This document shows, piece by piece, positions 16,220-17,984 of a DNA stretch of 17,984 nucleotides (positions are counted from its first letter, which is position 1; the number at the start of each line of letters is the position of its first letter). The notes below the pieces were generated by a model. It did not search any database. It worked only from the letters and a program-made list of their open reading frames with translations, and was not told the DNA's origin. The DNA is taken from positions 1 through 17,984 of the forward strand of contig NBMB01000056.1 in assembly GCA_002084765.1 (NCBI GenBank), in the 5' to 3' direction. The stretch comes from Candidatus Cloacimonetes bacterium 4572_55 (lineage in GTDB: Bacteria > 4572-55). Position numbers and translations under genes: made by a program.

Positions 16220-17044
16220 ATGAAACAAAAGCACTTATTTTACGGATTGCTGATTATAGTCGCCCTGGCTGTTATCGGTTGTAGCCTGACGGTATCCGAG
16301 AAAACGGACATAAATAAGGGATCATTTCCAAAAAATGAGCACCTGATCATGGCCACGGTGTGGGTGCAGACATCCGCTGAATATCGAGCGTTGTGCTATC
16401 AGGCGTATAACTTGGCAAAATTTCGTCTGGACCACGCGCTGAAATTGGACTCGGCACAAACGGATAAAAAATATGCTGTGGTCGTTGATGTGGATGAGAC
16501 TGTTCTAAATAATATCCCGTATCAAATCGAATGCGCGCTTGATGATAAAAGCTATCCCACCGGTTGGGCGGAATGGGTCGATATGGCGACAGCCGAACAG
16601 ATCGCAGGATCGGTTGATTTTCTGAATTACACGGTTTCTCAGGGAGTGGATGTGTTTTATGTAACCAATCGTCGGATTTCCCGGAAAGATGGGACGCTCG
16701 CAAATTTGGTATCAGCAGGATTTCCGCAAGCGAGTGAGGACCATCTTTTTATGCGAATCGAAGAATCGGGAAAAGAACCCCGACGCCAAAAAATTCTGGA
16801 GACGCATCATATCCTTCTTCTGTTGGGAGATAATCTGAATGACTTCTCTTCGGTGTTTGAGAAGGAATCGGTTGCCGAGCGGTCTGAAGCCGTGGATCAA
16901 ATGAAAGAGGAGTTCGGAAAACGTTTTATCCTGCTACCGAATCCGCTCTACGGAGAGTGGGCGAGAGCGATTTACGACTATCAGTTCGATTTGACCGATC
17001 AAGAAAAAAGTCGTCTGCGAAAATCGTCTCTACGTCCACATTGA
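16220..17044 (+). CDS. Class C acid phosphatase, lipoprotein e(P4)-like (HAD superfamily)
   Basis: A membrane-anchored phosphatase that likely removes phosphate from 5'-nucleotides or other monoesters in the periplasm or at the outer membrane. The 274 residues start with a lipoprotein signal peptide: KQKHLFYG, a hydrophobic core, and lipobox VIGC with C21 to be lipidated. HAD motif I is VVVDVDETVLNN with D90 and D92 as catalytic aspartates. Motif II is VTNR (T149, N150). Motif IV is GDNLNDF with D204 and D208, giving the DDDD pattern of this family. ATG 16220 is preceded by GGAGAAG. It could share the upstream operon by read-through across a weak terminator and is closed by a strong terminator at 17076. 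Specificity (NMN, 5'-nucleotide or general) cannot be read from sequence. Confidence 0.93.
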   Translation: MKQKHLFYGLLIIVALAVIGCSLTVSEKTDINKGSFPKNEHLIMATVWVQTSAEYRALCYQAYNLAKFRLDHALKLDSAQTDKKYAVVVDVDETVLNNIPYQIECALDDKSYPTGWAEWVDMATAEQIAGSVDFLNYTVSQGVDVFYVTNRRISRKDGTLANLVSAGFPQASEDHLFMRIEESGKEPRRQKILETHHILLLLGDNLNDFSSVFEKESVAERSEAVDQMKEEFGKRFILLPNPLYGEWARAIYDYQFDLTDQEKSRLRKSSLRPH

Positions 17045-17075
17045 TTGGTTATCACCGAGCAATTCTACTATCCCC

Positions 17076-17118
17076 AAAAAGTGCCTTTTCCAAAAAAAAG
17101 CGCTTTTTTATTTTTATT
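17076..17118 (+). terminator. Rho-independent terminator after acid phosphatase gene
   Basis: AAAAAGTGC (17076-17084) pairs with GCGCTTTTT (17100-17108), nine pairs with one G-U, a 15-base loop and a T-rich tail TTATTTTTATT. It ends the phosphatase transcript 32 bases past its stop. Confidence 0.75.
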
Positions 17119-17393
17119 CAAAAATAACGCATCGCTTTTTCTTATTAATTCTGGACCTTCCGTAAAGATTGTGGGAACGGAATTTGCTACGGTCAAAAAG
17201 CTGTCAAAATAGGAAGGTCTGAAATATCGCAATTTTCTCTTCAGTGTAAATATGAGAAAAATTTTGAATAACAATTAATAGATAAAATAGCGCTTAAAGA
17301 AAATCTTTAAATAAGAGTTATAACACTGTGTCGCGCCAAGAGATTTCGTCAAATTTCATAGAGCAAAATTCATTCCCACACTTGTTACGGAAG

Positions 17394-17419
17394 AGCCTAA
17401 AATTTTTTAATTTGAGGCT
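17394..17419. repeat. Near-perfect inverted repeat overlapping the -35 region
   Basis: AGCCTAAAATT (17394-17404) and AATTTGAGGCT (17409-17419) pair with one mismatch across a TTTT loop. The right arm ends on the first base of the TTGACA -35 box. It could be a protein-binding site or the end of an upstream transcript; there is no T run for either strand's terminator. Confidence 0.6.
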
Positions 17420-17447
17420 TGACAAATAGAAAATAAGATTATATCTT
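17419..17447 (+). promoter_or_regulatory. Promoter ahead of the structured leader
   Basis: TTGACA (17419-17424), a 17-base spacer and TATCTT (17442-17447, 4 of 6). Transcription would begin near 17454 and read into the stem-loop region and the terminator at 17650-17690. Confidence 0.6.
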
Positions 17448-17451
17448 ATTT
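17431..17451. promoter_or_regulatory. Perfect palindromic operator over the -10 box
   Basis: Arms AAATAAGAT (17431-17439) and ATCTTATTT (17443-17451) are exact reverse complements with a TAT centre. The site covers the spacer and the whole -10 hexamer, the classic position for a repressor. The repressor is unknown; no gene for it is recognisable nearby. Confidence 0.65.
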
Positions 17452-17453
17452 AT

Positions 17454-17690
17454 GTTGATTGAACGTCAAATATAGAAAGCATTTACTAATTATAAATATG
17501 ATTTAAATTAGAAAATAATATGACAACTTTGTTATGCAGATTAATCGATGAGACAGCAAAAATCTATATAAACAAGTGGCGACCGCGCCTTGTTTATAAT
17601 AGGCGGGTAATTGAATGTCCCCTGTTAACGATACATATTAAATATGTGGAATCCCTGTGTGCGTAATTTGCGTGTATGGGGATTTTTTTT
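17454..17690 (+). ncRNA. Candidate structured RNA or terminated leader
   Basis: The unit is inferred from the promoter at 17419-17447 and the strong terminator ending at 17690. TATAAACAAG (17567-17576) pairs exactly with CTTGTTTATA (17589-17598); inside, a two-base TG bulge is followed by GCG/CGC (17579-17581 with 17586-17588) and an ACCG loop. Further on is the palindrome at 17633-17647. The next gene starts 42 bases after the terminator, so this may be an attenuator or riboswitch-type leader, or an independent small RNA. I could not match it to a known riboswitch class. Confidence 0.4.
17650..17690 (+). terminator. Strong rho-independent terminator or attenuator
   Basis: A continuous 15-bp stem (17650-17664 with 17670-17684), including several G-U pairs, closes a five-base loop AATTT and runs into eight T residues (17683-17690). 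It lies between the candidate leader and the Shine-Dalgarno of the last gene. Confidence 0.75.
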
Positions 17691-17731
17691 GTCTATAATC
17701 GGGGGGAGAAAGGAGGCGATTCCATTGGATT

Positions 17732-17984
17732 ATGAGCAAGGTGACCGCTCATAATGGGGACGTCTTCAAGGGAGTTTTAGAAGCATTGACTGCAACTGTT
17801 GGGAATTATGATTTGAAAATCACATTCACGTCCAATTCGTCGAGCAACACCATCAACTTTGTTTTATCCGACGGAGAAGTGCTTTATCTATTCAGGAATG
17901 CCGATGATGACGCCCATCAGTTGGCCTGGGAAGATAATCAAGCCAACCTGTTTACGGTGAAAACCCAGGGCGGGCTTTCCCACC
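17732..17984 (+). CDS. Start of an unknown protein, cut by the window end
   Basis: ATG 17732 opens a frame that runs to the window end without a stop (84 complete codons). The product begins MSKVTAHNGDVFKGVLEAL and contains INFVLSDGEVLYLF and LAWEDNQANLFTVKTQGG. The NFVLSDGE-LY-FR wording recalls the second half of class II glutamine amidotransferase-like (YafJ-type) proteins. However, the N-terminal part with the nucleophile cysteine is absent here, so it would be a half-domain or a truncated relic; this is a weak guess. The Shine-Dalgarno AAGGAGG (17710-17716) is 15 bases from the ATG, which is long. It is 8 bases from a TTG at 17725 that opens only a nine-codon frame overlapping this start. 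No signal peptide is evident. Confidence 0.6.
   Translation, partial: MSKVTAHNGDVFKGVLEALTATVGNYDLKITFTSNSSSNTINFVLSDGEVLYLFRNADDDAHQLAWEDNQANLFTVKTQGGLSH

Larger units (their letters stand above)
17045..17731. other. 687-base gene-free region rich in regulatory structure
   Basis: No credible gene lies here; the minus-strand frame at 17068-17274 begins in the terminator and is low-complexity. Contents in order: a terminator (17076-17118); the 9-base inverted repeat GGACCTTCC/GGAAGGTCT around 17153-17220, with one G-U pair; a hairpin at 17394-17419; a promoter with palindromic operator (17419-17451); a bulged stem-loop (17567-17598); the palindrome ACATATT-A-AATATGT (17633-17647); and a terminator (17650-17690). 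A Shine-Dalgarno for the final gene follows. Confidence 0.7.

Noticed and set aside
17068-17274. 68-codon minus-strand frame
   Set aside because: It lies across the phosphatase terminator and AT-rich low-complexity sequence; no Shine-Dalgarno or recognisable protein pattern.
1-17984. CRISPR arrays, tRNA or rRNA genes, insertion sequences and attachment sites
   Set aside because: I looked for regularly spaced direct repeats, cloverleaf-like segments, transposase motifs and flanking terminal repeats and found none that I could support.

Overview
The window comes from a bacterial chromosome, most likely a diderm (Gram-negative-type) species. Supporting signs are a lipobox protein of the class C acid phosphatase / lipoprotein e(P4) family, a YfiR-like protein with a signal peptide, a class A penicillin-binding protein and a membrane chemoreceptor. 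I cannot name the organism. Apart from intergenic elements, every convincing gene lies on the + strand.

Left part (1-3711): the 3' part of an adenine-specific DNA methyltransferase of the type IIG/Eco57I kind (open at the window edge), then rpiB, then an AAA-ATPase-like protein whose C-terminal nuclease domain is missing. Behind it lies a 355-base gap with a consensus-like promoter and a strong terminator about 120 bases apart, a candidate small RNA. Middle part (3712-11691): leuS; a decayed fragment of a helix-turn-helix protein; a bifunctional penicillin-binding protein (PBP1A type); a secreted protein built of five copies of a ~62-residue beta-rich repeat; and, 4 bases after its stop, an aldehyde dehydrogenase.

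Right part (11787-17984): a GNAT acetyltransferase followed 4 bases later by an AT-rich, solitary C5-cytosine methyltransferase. Next comes a likely operon (promoter at 13397) of a MerR-type regulator, a YfiR-like periplasmic protein and a methyl-accepting chemotaxis protein. Its extracytoplasmic sensor looks like the CHASE8-type sensor of YfiN, so the pair resembles the YfiR-YfiN switch with the diguanylate cyclase replaced by a chemoreceptor signalling domain. A class C acid phosphatase lipoprotein with a clear terminator follows. The last 690 bases hold a promoter with a perfect palindromic operator on its -10, a structured transcribed region ending in a 15-bp terminator, and the start of an unfinished gene.

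DNA-modification genes or likely relics occur in three places (1-1654, 6302-6531, 12340-13290) and a truncated accessory ATPase at 2223-3356. The housekeeping backbone (rpiB, leuS, PBP, ALDH) therefore appears to have taken in and partly lost foreign genes. The most interesting items are the YfiR-chemoreceptor pair, the operator-controlled structured leader near the right end, the five-repeat secreted protein and the candidate small RNA at about 3500-3612.
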